NCBI RefSeq assembly: GCF_002272075.1
Contig: NZ_NPBJ01000032.1
Span: 20,446-84,445 of the forward strand
Source of the DNA: Terribacillus saccharophilus
GTDB lineage: Bacteria > Bacillota > Bacilli > Bacillales > Amphibacillaceae
Direction of reading: 5' to 3'
Length of the DNA stretch: 64,000 nucleotides
A model generated the notes under the pieces. It ran no database searches and was not told the DNA's origin. It worked only from the letters and a program-made list of their open reading frames with translations. Position numbers and translations under genes: made by a program. Numbering within the stretch: the first letter of the stretch is position 1; every line of letters begins with the position of its first letter. Positions 36,526-45,383 of the stretch are shown in pieces.

Positions 36526-36551
36526 ATACCCCGAATCAAAAGAATTTATGC
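36526..36551 (-). promoter_or_regulatory. Candidate sigma-B promoter
   Basis: Minus strand GCATAA (36551-36546), 14-base spacer, GGGTAT (36531-36526), against GTTTAA-N13/15-GGGTAT: 10 of 12 bases. Confidence 0.5.
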
Positions 36552-36594
36552 CTAAGTAGCATCTCAATTTTTACCATTTACTCTTCATCTTTCT

Positions 36595-36687
36595 CTAATC
36601 CACATGTGTATTCCAACGATACTGATAAACGTGATTCAACACGCCATCAGGCTCAGAAACCTTATAAATACGTAAAGATGCAGTCAT
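36595..36687 (-). CDS. 30-codon ORF overlapping the DUF3267 stop
   Basis: MTASLRIYKVSEPDG, then VLNHVYQYRWNTHVD and TAG. Its ATG overlaps the DUF3267 TGA as ATGA, the classic arrangement for coupled translation, and its composition is protein-like. It is too short for family recognition and may be a remnant of a longer downstream gene. Expression is unproven. Confidence 0.35.
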   Translation of the reverse strand: MTASLRIYKVSEPDGVLNHVYQYRWNTHVD

Positions 36688-37238
36688 GTTGTTTTCTCGC
36701 TCTCTTTAGCGCTATCTGTATAAATGAAGTAGCCAACCTTTGTCGGATGATCCTTCACGAACTGGCTCGCTTCATACTTCATCAGACTACGGAAGATAAG
36801 CCAATCCCCAATTCCTCCAGCTGTAAGAATCACAGAAACGGTAAGTAGCACACCATTTCCGATGATGTACGAAATCAGCAGCGGAAGCAGTCCTGTAAGG
36901 AAAACAGGTAAAAGCAAAGCAACACGATATGCACTTACTTTAATGGGGACCATGCAATGCGCATAGGCGGCGCCGTCCTTCCATGAAAAGCCATACTTAA
37001 TCTGGCTGGACTTTACTTTCCCAAATATGATAAAGCCGATTCCATGAAGAAGCTCATGCGAAATAATGCCAATAATGGTGAGCAGAAAGAATATTGCAAG
37101 GGCAGATAAGCTTATGGAGATTTCAAACCCATGAATAATCAAATAAATAAAACTCGCTACAAACATCAATCCAATTGTCAGGTACGTCGCTTGTCTTTGC
37201 AATTTCCGCATATCAAATAATACTTCTCGCTTTTGCAT
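36684..37238 (-). CDS. DUF3267 putative membrane zinc metallopeptidase
   Basis: About 184 residues with four to five membrane helices and a HELLHG zincin-type motif (IGIISHELLHGIGFIIFG), the hallmark of DUF3267. Further conserved parts are GFSWKDGAAYAHCMVPIKVSAYRVALLLP. Probably an intramembrane or membrane-associated metalloprotease; substrate unknown. ATG 37238 is chosen since GGGAGG lies eight bases upstream; the frame is open nine bases further. Confidence 0.85.
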   Translation of the reverse strand: MQKREVLFDMRKLQRQATYLTIGLMFVASFIYLIIHGFEISISLSALAIFFLLTIIGIISHELLHGIGFIIFGKVKSSQIKYGFSWKDGAAYAHCMVPIKVSAYRVALLLPVFLTGLLPLLISYIIGNGVLLTVSVILTAGGIGDWLIFRSLMKYEASQFVKDHPTKVGYFIYTDSAKESEKTT

Positions 37239-37355
37239 GCTGAACACCTCCCTACTCCTTACGTATCACAGATATCTTCGTTTCAATAAAATCAGGACAT
37301 TTAGTTTGGCAATACAGTTGACTGGCAAGGCTGAATAGCAGAAAGGAGCAACTTT

Positions 37356-38078
37356 ATGTCCGAACTTATTCATGACAATTTGATTGTCATCGCTCGAATC
37401 ATTACCATCATCCCGCTTATGCTAGTCGTGACCTTGTACATGGGGAAACGTGCAATCGGCGAAATGCCAGTCTTTGATTTTCTGATTGTTGTCATTCTAG
37501 GAGCACTCGTTGGTGCTGACATCGCTGATCCAGAGATAGAACATCTGCCAACTGCCGTAGCCATTGTCGCCATCGGTCTGTTCCAAAAGGCAATCGTGAA
37601 GTGGAAAATCTCTAATCGCAAAATTGGGAAGGTGCTTACACTTGGTCCGACTATCGTCATACAAGACGGCACCTTACTATATGAAAATATGCGGAAAGTC
37701 CAATATTCCATCGACAATATATTGTTTATGCTGAGACAAAAGGACGTTTTTGATGTACGTGATGTAGAAACAGCAATAGTCGAACCAAACGGGACACTTA
37801 GTGTCTTAAAAAAACCGAATAAACTTCCTGCAACACGGGAAGATCTCAATCTTCAGCAGCAAACATCAGCCATTGCTTTTCCTGTCATTTCGGATGGGTA
37901 CATACACCATGACACCTTAACTCACTTCAATTTGGATGAAGAATGGCTAAGAAAACAATTGGCTGATCAAAACATCATTGGCATGAATCAAATATTCTTC
38001 GCATCTATTTCACATCCACAAAGCCTTCATATCAGTTTGAAGGAAAGGAAGCCGAATATTCCACCGATCAAACATTAA
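37356..38078 (+). CDS. DUF421 (YetF-like) membrane protein
   Basis: 240 residues: three N-terminal helices (ITIIPLMLVVTLYMGKRAIGEMPVFDFLIVVILGALVGADIADP) followed by the cytoplasmic YetF C-terminal domain (GPTIVIQDGTLLYENMRKVQYSIDNILFMLRQKDVFDVRDVETAIVEPNGTLSVLKK). Function unknown; relatives are often expressed in sporulation or under stress. AGAAAGGAG RBS, monocistronic. Confidence 0.9.
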   Translation: MSELIHDNLIVIARIITIIPLMLVVTLYMGKRAIGEMPVFDFLIVVILGALVGADIADPEIEHLPTAVAIVAIGLFQKAIVKWKISNRKIGKVLTLGPTIVIQDGTLLYENMRKVQYSIDNILFMLRQKDVFDVRDVETAIVEPNGTLSVLKKPNKLPATREDLNLQQQTSAIAFPVISDGYIHHDTLTHFNLDEEWLRKQLADQNIIGMNQIFFASISHPQSLHISLKERKPNIPPIKH

Positions 38079-38082
38079 AAGA

Positions 38083-38112
38083 GCACCACCTGTTAAGGTA
38101 GTGCTACTTATT
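38083..38112. terminator. Terminator between convergent DUF421 and NhaC-type genes
   Basis: Stem AGCACCACCT / AGGTAGTGCT with one mismatch and a GTTA loop. Confidence 0.6.
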
Positions 38113-38113
38113 T

Positions 38114-39535
38114 CTATGCTTCTGCTATTTTTATTTTCGTTTTTTTCTGCTTCTCTTCTTTTTTCTCCTTAATTGTCCAGCCAGTTATCCCATAAAGCAA
38201 AGTGAATACTGGCGTGATAAAGGCTAAGAAACAGAATGGCAAATAAGTGACTGTCGCGATGCCAAGAGCACCAGCCGTATATATACCACCACCGGTCCAA
38301 GGTACAAGCGGCGCACTCAAAGTACCAGTATCTTCCAAAATACGCGAGAGATTTTCCGGTTCAAGATTAAGCCGCTCAAAAATTGGCTTCATGAGCGTTC
38401 CACCCATTACTGTGGAGAAGTAAACTGTTCCGCCAAGCACAAGTGTTAAATAGCTTACAATCACAGTTACCAAAGTCAAAACGCCGGTATGCTTGATCTT
38501 CATGGCAAATGATGCAATCAACGCTTCTAGTACACCGGCATCTGCTAATAGACCACCTAATCCCAGTGCAAATAAGAATAGCGCAATTAATTCCAGCATA
38601 CTTGTCAGTCCGCCACGGATCAGCAGCTCATCAACTACAGGGATGCCGGATTCTACCGCATATCCACTATAGAAAGTGGTCAACATTTCAGCAAATCCGA
38701 AGCCTTGATAGAAGATTGCAATCAGTCCACCAACTGCTGCACCAGCAAAGATAGACGGTATAGCAGGTTTTTTCATGACTAATAATGTAATTAATACAAC
38801 TATCGGGATCAATGGAATAATGCCCAATTGAAAATTGTTCGCCAGATATGATGTCAGTTGATTGACACTTTCTGAATCAGCACCAGTACCGTGATAGCGC
38901 AACCCAATGAACAGGAAGATAGCTGCTGTAATCAGATAAGAAGGAACTGTGGTCCAAAGCAAATGCTTAATATGCTTAAACAAATCCCCGCCAGTTACAG
39001 CAGGTGCCAGATTCGTTGTATCAGATAGCGGGGACATCTTATCCCCAAAGAAAGCACCACTAACGATCGCACCGCCAATTAATCCTGCTGGAATACCAAG
39101 TGCCGTACCGACACCCATCATCGCAACACCTGCGGTACCAACCGTTCCCCAGCTAGTACCTGTCGCAACAGATACTAGCGAACAAAACAGCAATGTCGTC
39201 ACTAAAAAGAACTGCGGTGTAATTGCCTGCACACCATAATAAATTAATGTTGGCACAGTACCGGAAGCGATCCATGCACCGATTAAAATGCCGACGGTCA
39301 AAAGAATGACACCGGGCATCAATGCTCTTCCCATTGCTCTTGCCATGGATTTCTCGATTTGCTTATACGTAAATCCAAGCCCAAGCATAAATGGTATGAT
39401 GACCAGCATGCTGATGAACATCAGTATTTGAATCGGTGCATCAAATGCTAAAATTCCTATGGATACTACTGCCACTATAGACAACAGCATCATTATTGCG
39501 TACAAAAACGACGGTTTCTTAATATCGGTTTCCAA
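38114..39535 (-). CDS. NhaC-family Na+/H+ antiporter
   Basis: 473 residues and about 12 helices with NhaC motifs: VSVATGTSWGTVGTAGVAMMGVGTALGIPAGLIGGAIVSGAFFGDKMSPLSDTTNLA, and a second GGTVYFSTVMGGTLMKPIFERLNLEPENLSRILEDTGTLSAPLVPW. Exchanges Na+ for H+; some members (MleN) couple malate and lactate exchange. The lysine-rich C-terminal tail is cytoplasmic. TTG start with GGAG seven bases upstream. Confidence 0.92.
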   Translation of the reverse strand: METDIKKPSFLYAIMMLLSIVAVVSIGILAFDAPIQILMFISMLVIIPFMLGLGFTYKQIEKSMARAMGRALMPGVILLTVGILIGAWIASGTVPTLIYYGVQAITPQFFLVTTLLFCSLVSVATGTSWGTVGTAGVAMMGVGTALGIPAGLIGGAIVSGAFFGDKMSPLSDTTNLAPAVTGGDLFKHIKHLLWTTVPSYLITAAIFLFIGLRYHGTGADSESVNQLTSYLANNFQLGIIPLIPIVVLITLLVMKKPAIPSIFAGAAVGGLIAIFYQGFGFAEMLTTFYSGYAVESGIPVVDELLIRGGLTSMLELIALFLFALGLGGLLADAGVLEALIASFAMKIKHTGVLTLVTVIVSYLTLVLGGTVYFSTVMGGTLMKPIFERLNLEPENLSRILEDTGTLSAPLVPWTGGGIYTAGALGIATVTYLPFCFLAFITPVFTLLYGITGWTIKEKKEEKQKKTKIKIAEA

Positions 39536-39819
39536 CCAACCACTCCTTCAACCTGAGGTTGTTTATTTGCTGCTGAACATAACACAACTTTCTAATTACC
39601 CGTTCAGCTGTTTCTTGAAACTTACTCTTTTAATGCTACAGCATATCTATATCTAATAAAAATGGCATTACTCGCAGTTATACTGGATAGACTTGGATCA
39701 GATTGGCAGACACGAAGATAAGTGGCGTGTTCTTACATATGCTCCAACATGATGCTGTATCTTCCGTTTAATAGCCCTTGTCATTTATGAACACCTATTT
39801 TCTCCTTTTTAGAGCACAG
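39536..39819. other. Intergenic region without a recognised gene
   Basis: Between the NhaC-type start and the terminator at 39820. Short open frames of up to about 19 codons occur but none has an RBS plus protein-like continuity. The NhaC-type promoter should lie at the left side. I see nothing else I can support. Confidence 0.5.
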
Positions 39820-39853
39820 AAAATGGGCCTGCAAACCTGCAGGCCCATTTTTC
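39820..39853 (-). terminator. Terminator of the DsbA-like gene
   Basis: Stem AAATGGGCCTGCA / TGCAGGCCCATTT with an AACC loop, flanked by A and T tracts on both sides. Confidence 0.9.
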
Positions 39854-40564
39854 TTATATTGAACAATTATCGTCTGTGCACACACCAGCATTACCAGATC
39901 CGAAATCTTTGAACTTCGGCTGTTCGTTTTCTTCTTTCCAAACTTGATTCAACGCACCGATGAATGTTTCCATAGGCTGCGCACCAGAGATTGTGTACTT
40001 ATTATTAAAGATGAAGAAAGGCACACCTGTAATGCCGTATTGCTGCGCCATCCGCTCGTCACCTCTTACCTCATCCAAGTGAAGTGATTCATTATCCAAA
40101 ATCTCCGCTGCCTCTTTGCGATCCAAGCCAGAAGCTTCTGCAACATCCAGCAGTGTTTCTTTTTCACTGAGGTTCTTTGATTCCGTGAAGTACGCATACA
40201 GCAGGTTCTCAGTCATCGCTTTTTCTTTGCCTTTTGTTTCTGCAAACTTGGCTAAGCGATGCGCATGCAGTGTATTTGTCGGCTTCATGTCTTCAAAGTT
40301 GAATGTAAGACCAACTTCAGCTGCGTGCTGCCCGATTTGCAGGTTGTTCACCTTCGCCTGCTCGATTGACATGCCGTACTTCTCTGAAAGTGCTTCGTGA
40401 ATACTTTTTCCGTTGTACACCCCAGCATTCGGATCCAGCTCAAAGCTCTTAAATTCTATTTCCACACTATCCTTGTGCTCGAATTGCTCTAACGCAAGTT
40501 CCAGCCTTCGTTTACCTATATAACAGAAAGGACAGACAAAATCTGACCATACTTCAATTTTCAT
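39854..40564 (-). CDS. DsbA/FrnE-family thiol oxidoreductase
   Basis: About 236 residues. Starts MKIEVWSDFVCPFCYIGKRRLE with a CxxC redox pair (CPFC), has the long helical insertion, and the cis-Pro loop GITGVPFFIFNNKYTISGAQP. There is no signal peptide, so unlike secreted DsbA it works in the cytoplasm, as FrnE-type disulfide isomerases do. The tail holds an additional CTDDNC pair. ATG 40564 chosen from AAGGGGTG upstream; the open frame extends 18 bases more. Confidence 0.92.
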   Translation of the reverse strand: MKIEVWSDFVCPFCYIGKRRLELALEQFEHKDSVEIEFKSFELDPNAGVYNGKSIHEALSEKYGMSIEQAKVNNLQIGQHAAEVGLTFNFEDMKPTNTLHAHRLAKFAETKGKEKAMTENLLYAYFTESKNLSEKETLLDVAEASGLDRKEAAEILDNESLHLDEVRGDERMAQQYGITGVPFFIFNNKYTISGAQPMETFIGALNQVWKEENEQPKFKDFGSGNAGVCTDDNCSI

Positions 40565-40658
40565 CGTGACACCCCTTTTCACATTAAGATGATTTTAGCA
40601 TAGACCCGACAATCCACAAAAATAGATGCTTGTAATTAGAGCCATCATATTGTACCCA

Positions 40659-40673
40659 CATATTAAGAATATG
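40659..40673. promoter_or_regulatory. Inverted repeat upstream of the DUF2642/catalase operon
   Basis: CATATT-AAG-AATATG, 60 bases before the DUF2642 start. Could be an operator; it does not fit the PerR consensus well. Confidence 0.3.
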
Positions 40674-40734
40674 CATGGGGACATCCTTCATCCGCATAAA
40701 GTATAGCGTCTCTACCTATAAAGGAGCGATCAGC

Positions 40735-40956
40735 ATGAATCAACCTCAGCAAACGACCTATATCAGCAATGTCGAACCCCATGTCTATCAAACATTACAA
40801 GGAGTTAGAAACAAGCAAATTGTAGTTGAAACCGTACGTGGATCTGTCACAGGAAGACTGACAACAGTGCGTCCAGACCACATTGTCGTTGAGTCGGGCG
40901 GTTCGTCCTTTTTTATTCGTACCGCTCAAATTGTCTGGGTCATTCCAAAAGGATAA
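40735..40956 (+). CDS. DUF2642 / YuzF-like small protein
   Basis: 73 residues with an Sm-like small beta-barrel pattern: LQGVRNKQIVVETVRGSVTGRLTTVRPDHIVVESGGSSFFIRTAQIVWVIP. DUF2642 proteins are frequent in spore formers and some are coat-associated. ATG 40735 preceded by AAAGGAG. It is 12 bases upstream of a manganese catalase gene and surely co-transcribed. Confidence 0.8.
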   Translation: MNQPQQTTYISNVEPHVYQTLQGVRNKQIVVETVRGSVTGRLTTVRPDHIVVESGGSSFFIRTAQIVWVIPKG

Positions 40957-40968
40957 GGAGGTTAACAG

Positions 40969-41865
40969 ATGATCAAACGTGAAAACAGACTTGCAATCGA
41001 CTTGCCTATCCCTGAACATGGCGATCCGAATGCTGCTGCTGCTGTGCAGGAACTGCTCGGCGGAAAGTTCGGCGAAATGTCAACCTTGAATAACTATATG
41101 TACCAATCCTTTAACTTTCGTAACAAGAAAAAACTGAAGCCCTTTTACGACTTAGTCGCAAGTATCACCGCTGAAGAATTCGGGCATGTAGAGCTCGTAG
41201 CCAATACGATCAATCTCTTATCCCGCGGCAATACTTTCTATACCGGCGATCCAGATGTTACGCCTCTCAGAACCGGCAAAGACAGCCGCAATACATATCA
41301 ATTCATCGCAACAGCACAAACCGCATTAGCCGGAGACTCCATGGGGCGCCCCTGGACAGGAGACAATGTCTTTTCCAGCGGAAATCTCGTATTGGATCTG
41401 CTGCACAACTTCTTCTTGGAGTGCGGAGCACGAACACACAAGATGCGTGTATATGAAATGACAGAACATGAAACAGCTCGGGAAATGATTGGTTACTTGC
41501 TCGTGCGCGGCGGTACGCATGTATTGGCGTATGCTAAAGCATTGGAGATAGCTACAGGTGTGGATGTTTCCAAACTTGTGCCGATTCCGGATCTATCCAA
41601 CACCAAGTTTGATCATGCTCGTAAATTCGAGCAGCAAGGACTAGGAAATATCCTATTCACCTGGAATGACATGGGCGAATATGCAGACATCCGAAAAATC
41701 TGGAAAGGAGAAAATCCGGAGAACGGCAGTCAACTTGTTGTGAAGCAAGGTTCGCCGCGCGGAGGTCCGATTCCGGATCTCGAGGAGCTGCCGGAGGAAT
41801 TTGCTCCTGGAATCGACCGGGATGACTATGCACGGATTGCAAAGCGTTTGATGGAGAATTTATAA
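40969..41865 (+). CDS. Manganese catalase
   Basis: 298 residues. Ferritin-like four-helix protein with di-Mn ligands: Glu in GGKFGEMSTL, EEFGHVE, ECGARTHKMRVYEM and RGGTHVLAYAKALE. Converts H2O2 to water and oxygen without heme. Relatives in spore formers include YdbD (stress) and CotJC (coat). The C-terminal tail VKQGSPRGGPIPDLEELPEEFAPG is normal for this group. RBS AAGGAGG. Confidence 0.94.
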   Translation: MIKRENRLAIDLPIPEHGDPNAAAAVQELLGGKFGEMSTLNNYMYQSFNFRNKKKLKPFYDLVASITAEEFGHVELVANTINLLSRGNTFYTGDPDVTPLRTGKDSRNTYQFIATAQTALAGDSMGRPWTGDNVFSSGNLVLDLLHNFFLECGARTHKMRVYEMTEHETAREMIGYLLVRGGTHVLAYAKALEIATGVDVSKLVPIPDLSNTKFDHARKFEQQGLGNILFTWNDMGEYADIRKIWKGENPENGSQLVVKQGSPRGGPIPDLEELPEEFAPGIDRDDYARIAKRLMENL

Positions 41866-41899
41866 AAGGCTGCCGTTATTCGGCAGCCCCCCTTTTTTA
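41866..41899 (+). terminator. Terminator after the catalase gene
   Basis: Stem GGCTGCCG / CGGCAGCC with a TTATT loop, then CCCC and T6. Confidence 0.88.
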
Positions 41900-43837
41900 T
41901 GTTTCATGTATCCAAATACGCATCTCACCAGCTTGGCGGTTACACCAGGCGTAATAAGGAACAGCACGCAATCTTACAGGCTCTAATACAGGTGAATCAG
42001 TCTGGTAAAGCGCTTCTGATTCTGCTGCTTTGAGCCCATCTGTCTCTAAAATCACAACTCCGTTTAACAAGTCTTCCTCAAACGCTGCAGTGATTTCGCT
42101 CTCCCGCGGCAGCCTCAATCCAGCAAGACTCTTACCGTTGTCCACTTCCTCCAGACAGTAGACAACCGGTCCGCGTTGCAAGGCAACCTGCCCTTGATTC
42201 ATCCCGATTTTCGGATTGCTATATACACGCATCACTGGCAGCTGAAAATGCAGTTCAATCCTATCTTCCGTTGTCCACTCTCGATCCAAAATAAAATAGC
42301 CCTGCTCCATGTCATCGATTGCTAACACTTCACCATTCACAGACGTCGTCGCTTCTTGGCACCAGCCAGGGATCCGAAACGCTAGCCTGAATTGTCCTGT
42401 TCCTTCTACTGTAATTGTTATACTACCTTCCCATGGATACTGATGACTTTGCTTGAGCTTAACAGGCACATCATCAATCGTAGTTTGCACGGTTCCCGCC
42501 AAATAAAGATGTGTATACAGAGTATCCTTCGACTGTGTATAAGCATAATCCTCAATCGAAGCAATCAGACGTGCTAAATTCGGCGGACAGCACGCACAGG
42601 CAAACCACTTCTGCCTCTCCTGTTTCACATGCTCCTGATCCTTTCGTCCAACTTGATATGCATTTACTTCCAGCGGATTTACATAAAAAAATCGTTTACC
42701 ATCTAAGTCCATGCCGCTAATTGTCCCATTGTATATTGCCCGTTCCAACACATCTGCATATTTCCTGTCTGGTGAGAGCAAAAGCATCTGCTTTGCCCAA
42801 AAGACAAGTCCGACAGATGCACATGTTTCACAGTACATGCTGTCATTCGGCAAATCGTATGCATCTGTAAAAGCCTCACCGTTAACAGCTGAGCCAAGGC
42901 CTCCTGTTATATACATTTTCCGGTTCGTCACATCATCCCATAAGGCATCACATACCGCTTGCAGCTCCGCATCATCTGTACGTCGTGCAAGATAGGCCAT
43001 AGCTGCATACAAATACATTGCTCGCACGGAATGTCCGACTGCTTCCTGCTGCTGCCGTACAGGAAGATGTGCCTGCATATAGGCATAACCGAGTCTAAAA
43101 TTAGTATTCTCGTCATTCCATGTCGACGGGGCACCTAAGGATTGACGCTGCTCTTTTTCCATATTGAAGTAATGTGGCTCCTGCCCACGCTGCTCGATAA
43201 AATATGCTGCTAGCTCCAGGTGCTCGCGCTTACCTGTTGTATCGAATAACCGAAGCAATGCTAGCTCAATTTCCGGATGCCCCGGATAGCCCTGCAGTTT
43301 TCCATCTTCTCTTCCAAACGTACTCCGAATCAGTTCTACATAGTCCTCCATTATATCCAGGAATGCACGCTTACCAGTCGTTTCATAATAAGCAACTGCT
43401 GCTTCAACCAAATGGCCCGCACAATACAGCTCATGATTGTCTCGCAGATTCGTCCATCTGTTGTCAGGCTCAACAAGCATATAATAGGTATTCAAATATC
43501 CGTCCTCAGCCTGCGCTCTCCCCATTAATGATATAACATCATCAGCCGCTTCTTCCAATTCTGAATCTGGAAAGCTGCGTAAGCTATAAGCGACCGTCTC
43601 CAGCCATTTCGCTACATCACTATCTTGAAAGACAGTGCCATAATAGTCACCCTTTGCTTCCCCCGCCACAATGCGAAAATTTTCAATAGCATGGCTCGGC
43701 GCGGTATCCGGCAGCTGATCATTCAGCGCTTTCCATTGATATGGAATCACCTGTTCAGCTACAAGCTGCTTATAGTTCGACCAGAAGGCATCTTCCACAG
43801 TTACTTTTTGATTATTATTCACACTAGAAAGTTCCAT
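41897..43837 (-). CDS. Glycoside hydrolase family 127 (beta-L-arabinofuranosidase type)
   Basis: About 646 residues. GH127 (formerly DUF1680) with an (alpha/alpha)6 barrel: DNHELYCAGHLVEAAVAYYETTGK and GAPSTWNDE. Zinc and catalytic residues are seen in SMYCETCASVG (Glu and Cys) and CACCPPNLARL (the nucleophile is a Cys in this family). Releases beta-L-arabinofuranose from arabinan or hydroxyproline-rich glycans. No signal peptide, so cytoplasmic. ATG 43837 follows GGAG by eight bases. Divergent from an AraC regulator, with a cre box between. Confidence 0.92.
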   Translation of the reverse strand: MELSSVNNNQKVTVEDAFWSNYKQLVAEQVIPYQWKALNDQLPDTAPSHAIENFRIVAGEAKGDYYGTVFQDSDVAKWLETVAYSLRSFPDSELEEAADDVISLMGRAQAEDGYLNTYYMLVEPDNRWTNLRDNHELYCAGHLVEAAVAYYETTGKRAFLDIMEDYVELIRSTFGREDGKLQGYPGHPEIELALLRLFDTTGKREHLELAAYFIEQRGQEPHYFNMEKEQRQSLGAPSTWNDENTNFRLGYAYMQAHLPVRQQQEAVGHSVRAMYLYAAMAYLARRTDDAELQAVCDALWDDVTNRKMYITGGLGSAVNGEAFTDAYDLPNDSMYCETCASVGLVFWAKQMLLLSPDRKYADVLERAIYNGTISGMDLDGKRFFYVNPLEVNAYQVGRKDQEHVKQERQKWFACACCPPNLARLIASIEDYAYTQSKDTLYTHLYLAGTVQTTIDDVPVKLKQSHQYPWEGSITITVEGTGQFRLAFRIPGWCQEATTSVNGEVLAIDDMEQGYFILDREWTTEDRIELHFQLPVMRVYSNPKIGMNQGQVALQRGPVVYCLEEVDNGKSLAGLRLPRESEITAAFEEDLLNGVVILETDGLKAAESEALYQTDSPVLEPVRLRAVPYYAWCNRQAGEMRIWIHET

Positions 43838-43863
43838 ATCGCACACTCCTTCTGCACTTTAAA

Positions 43864-43877
43864 ATTAAGCGTTTTCA
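43864..43877 (-). promoter_or_regulatory. CcpA cre box upstream of the GH127 gene
   Basis: Minus strand TGAAAACGCTTAAT, 13 of 14 to the cre consensus. Confidence 0.6.
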
Positions 43878-43968
43878 AAATACAGCGTAGCATCTACAAT
43901 AGGAAGTGATATAGAACCAGATTCAACTTCGTTTTACACTATTTCACCCAAAAGGCGGCGAAAGGGAA

Positions 43969-44835
43969 ATGGAGAAATCCTATCTATCATTCTCAGCTCC
44001 ACCACTGCCATATTTTGTAGAAGGAAACAGCACGACATTTTATAAAGGACAGCAGCATCCTGCACGAAGAAAACTAGGATTCTTTGATATAATTCTCGTC
44101 AAAGAAGGTACTTTATTCATTGGGGAAGAAGCATTGCAATGGGACATTTCTGCCGGAGAGGCATTAATTCTCGAACCAAGCAAGTATCATTATCCAACAG
44201 CTCGCTGTGCATCAGATACGACATTCTATTGGCTGCATATGCAAAGCCCATCCTTTTGGAAGGACCAGTCTGTGTGTGCCTCTATCTCACCAGCTGAGCC
44301 CATACCGTCGCTGCATTACCATACTGAACATGCAACGATTCACCTGCCGAAATATCAGCAAGTACCACAACGGCATGTCCTGTACGATACAGTAGAAAAC
44401 CTGCTGCAATCCACCACTCAGCCGCGTTCCTTCGCCTTTTGGGAAACACAGCAATTGTTCATGCAAGTGCTGCAGCATCTGTCTTACAATCCAATACCGC
44501 AGCAAACCTCATTGCGATTAGCGGAACATGTTGAAATGTATATTAAACAGCACTACAACCAACACATCACGAATGCAACCCTGGCAAAACACTTTCATGT
44601 GCATGAGAACTATTTGGCCAGATGCATGAAACAAGCTTTTTCATGCACACCGCTTGCTTACTTAGCAGCATACCGATTACATCAGGCACGACTGCTGCTT
44701 TTAACAACAGACTGGTCTTTGCAGCAAATTGCGGAAGAAGTCGGTTTTACAAGACAAGGTTACTTCTCGAAAAGCTTCAAAGCAAAATACGACTTATCAC
44801 CAAGCCAATATAGACAGGACATGAGTAAAGCCTAG
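43969..44835 (+). CDS. AraC-family transcriptional regulator
   Basis: 288 residues: N-terminal cupin-like sensor (GFFDIILVKEGTLFIGEEALQWDISAGEALILEPSKYHYPTA) and C-terminal double HTH (ITNATLAKHFHVHENYLARCMKQAFSCTPLAYLAAYRLHQARLLLLTTDWSLQQIAEEVGFTRQGYFSKSFKAKYDLSPSQYR). Likely activator of the divergent GH127 gene in response to an arabinose-containing sugar. RBS AAAGGG close to the ATG. Confidence 0.92.
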   Translation: MEKSYLSFSAPPLPYFVEGNSTTFYKGQQHPARRKLGFFDIILVKEGTLFIGEEALQWDISAGEALILEPSKYHYPTARCASDTTFYWLHMQSPSFWKDQSVCASISPAEPIPSLHYHTEHATIHLPKYQQVPQRHVLYDTVENLLQSTTQPRSFAFWETQQLFMQVLQHLSYNPIPQQTSLRLAEHVEMYIKQHYNQHITNATLAKHFHVHENYLARCMKQAFSCTPLAYLAAYRLHQARLLLLTTDWSLQQIAEEVGFTRQGYFSKSFKAKYDLSPSQYRQDMSKA

Positions 44836-44896
44836 CTAACATCTTTGCAGGTACGCTATAATGCAAATAACAAATACACAGCTAGGCAGTGATAGC

Positions 44897-45313
44897 ATGA
44901 CAGAAAAACATACAACAGCTGAAATAGAAAACATCATGACCTCCATTCTTGGTATCCAGCAAAAATCAAGAGCATTCATCAACTTGCTGACAGAAGGCGA
45001 AGCACTCTCCGAGAACCATTTACTCCTCTTGCTCCAACTGAAGCTTACAGATGGCATGAAAGTCACTGCTATCTCCGATCTTTTTCACATTACGCCTGGT
45101 GCAGCTACTTCCATGTGTGACAGAATGGAAAAAATGGGTCTTGTGGAACGAAAACGGGAGGATAAAGACCGAAGAGTTGTAAAGATGGTTCTTACCTCAG
45201 CTGGCCAATTCAAAGTAGAAGACCTCTTTTTGAAATTCCAGTCAAAAAAACTGCAGGACATGGCTGCGGTCCTGACAGAAGTGAATGCTTTACTGCAGAA
45301 AATCATTATATAA
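44897..45313 (+). CDS. MarR-family transcriptional regulator
   Basis: 138 residues with a winged helix: MKVTAISDLFHITPGAATSMCDRMEKMGLVERKREDKDRRVVKMVLTSAGQ. The frame is open from ATG 44861, but that ATG lies in a TATAAT hexamer (44857-44862), so the start at 44897, after AGGCAGTGATAGC, is preferred. Its cysteine (SMCDR) lies in the recognition region, not in the classic OhrR sensor position. It could regulate itself or the AT-palindrome promoter just downstream. Confidence 0.83.
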   Translation: MTEKHTTAEIENIMTSILGIQQKSRAFINLLTEGEALSENHLLLLLQLKLTDGMKVTAISDLFHITPGAATSMCDRMEKMGLVERKREDKDRRVVKMVLTSAGQFKVEDLFLKFQSKKLQDMAAVLTEVNALLQKIII

Positions 45314-45345
45314 AAAAAGATCTCCGAGCTGGAGATCTTTTTTTA
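45312..45345 (+). terminator. Terminator after the MarR gene
   Basis: Stem AAAAAAAGATCTCC / GGAGATCTTTTTTT with a GAGCT loop; fully symmetric. Confidence 0.92.
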
Positions 45346-45353
45346 TATGCCTA

Positions 45354-45383
45354 TTGACAGGACAGCAAGCAATATACTTTAAT
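45354..45383 (+). promoter_or_regulatory. Promoter of the small membrane protein operon
   Basis: TTGACA (45354-45359), 18-base spacer, TTTAAT (45378-45383): 11 of 12 bases match the sigma-A consensus. The -10 lies inside the left arm of the long palindrome. Confidence 0.65.

Noticed and set aside
39660..39760. Short plus-strand frames (about 17 to 19 codons) in the gap before the DsbA-like gene
   Set aside because: No RBS, no continuity between frames and no recognisable similarity.
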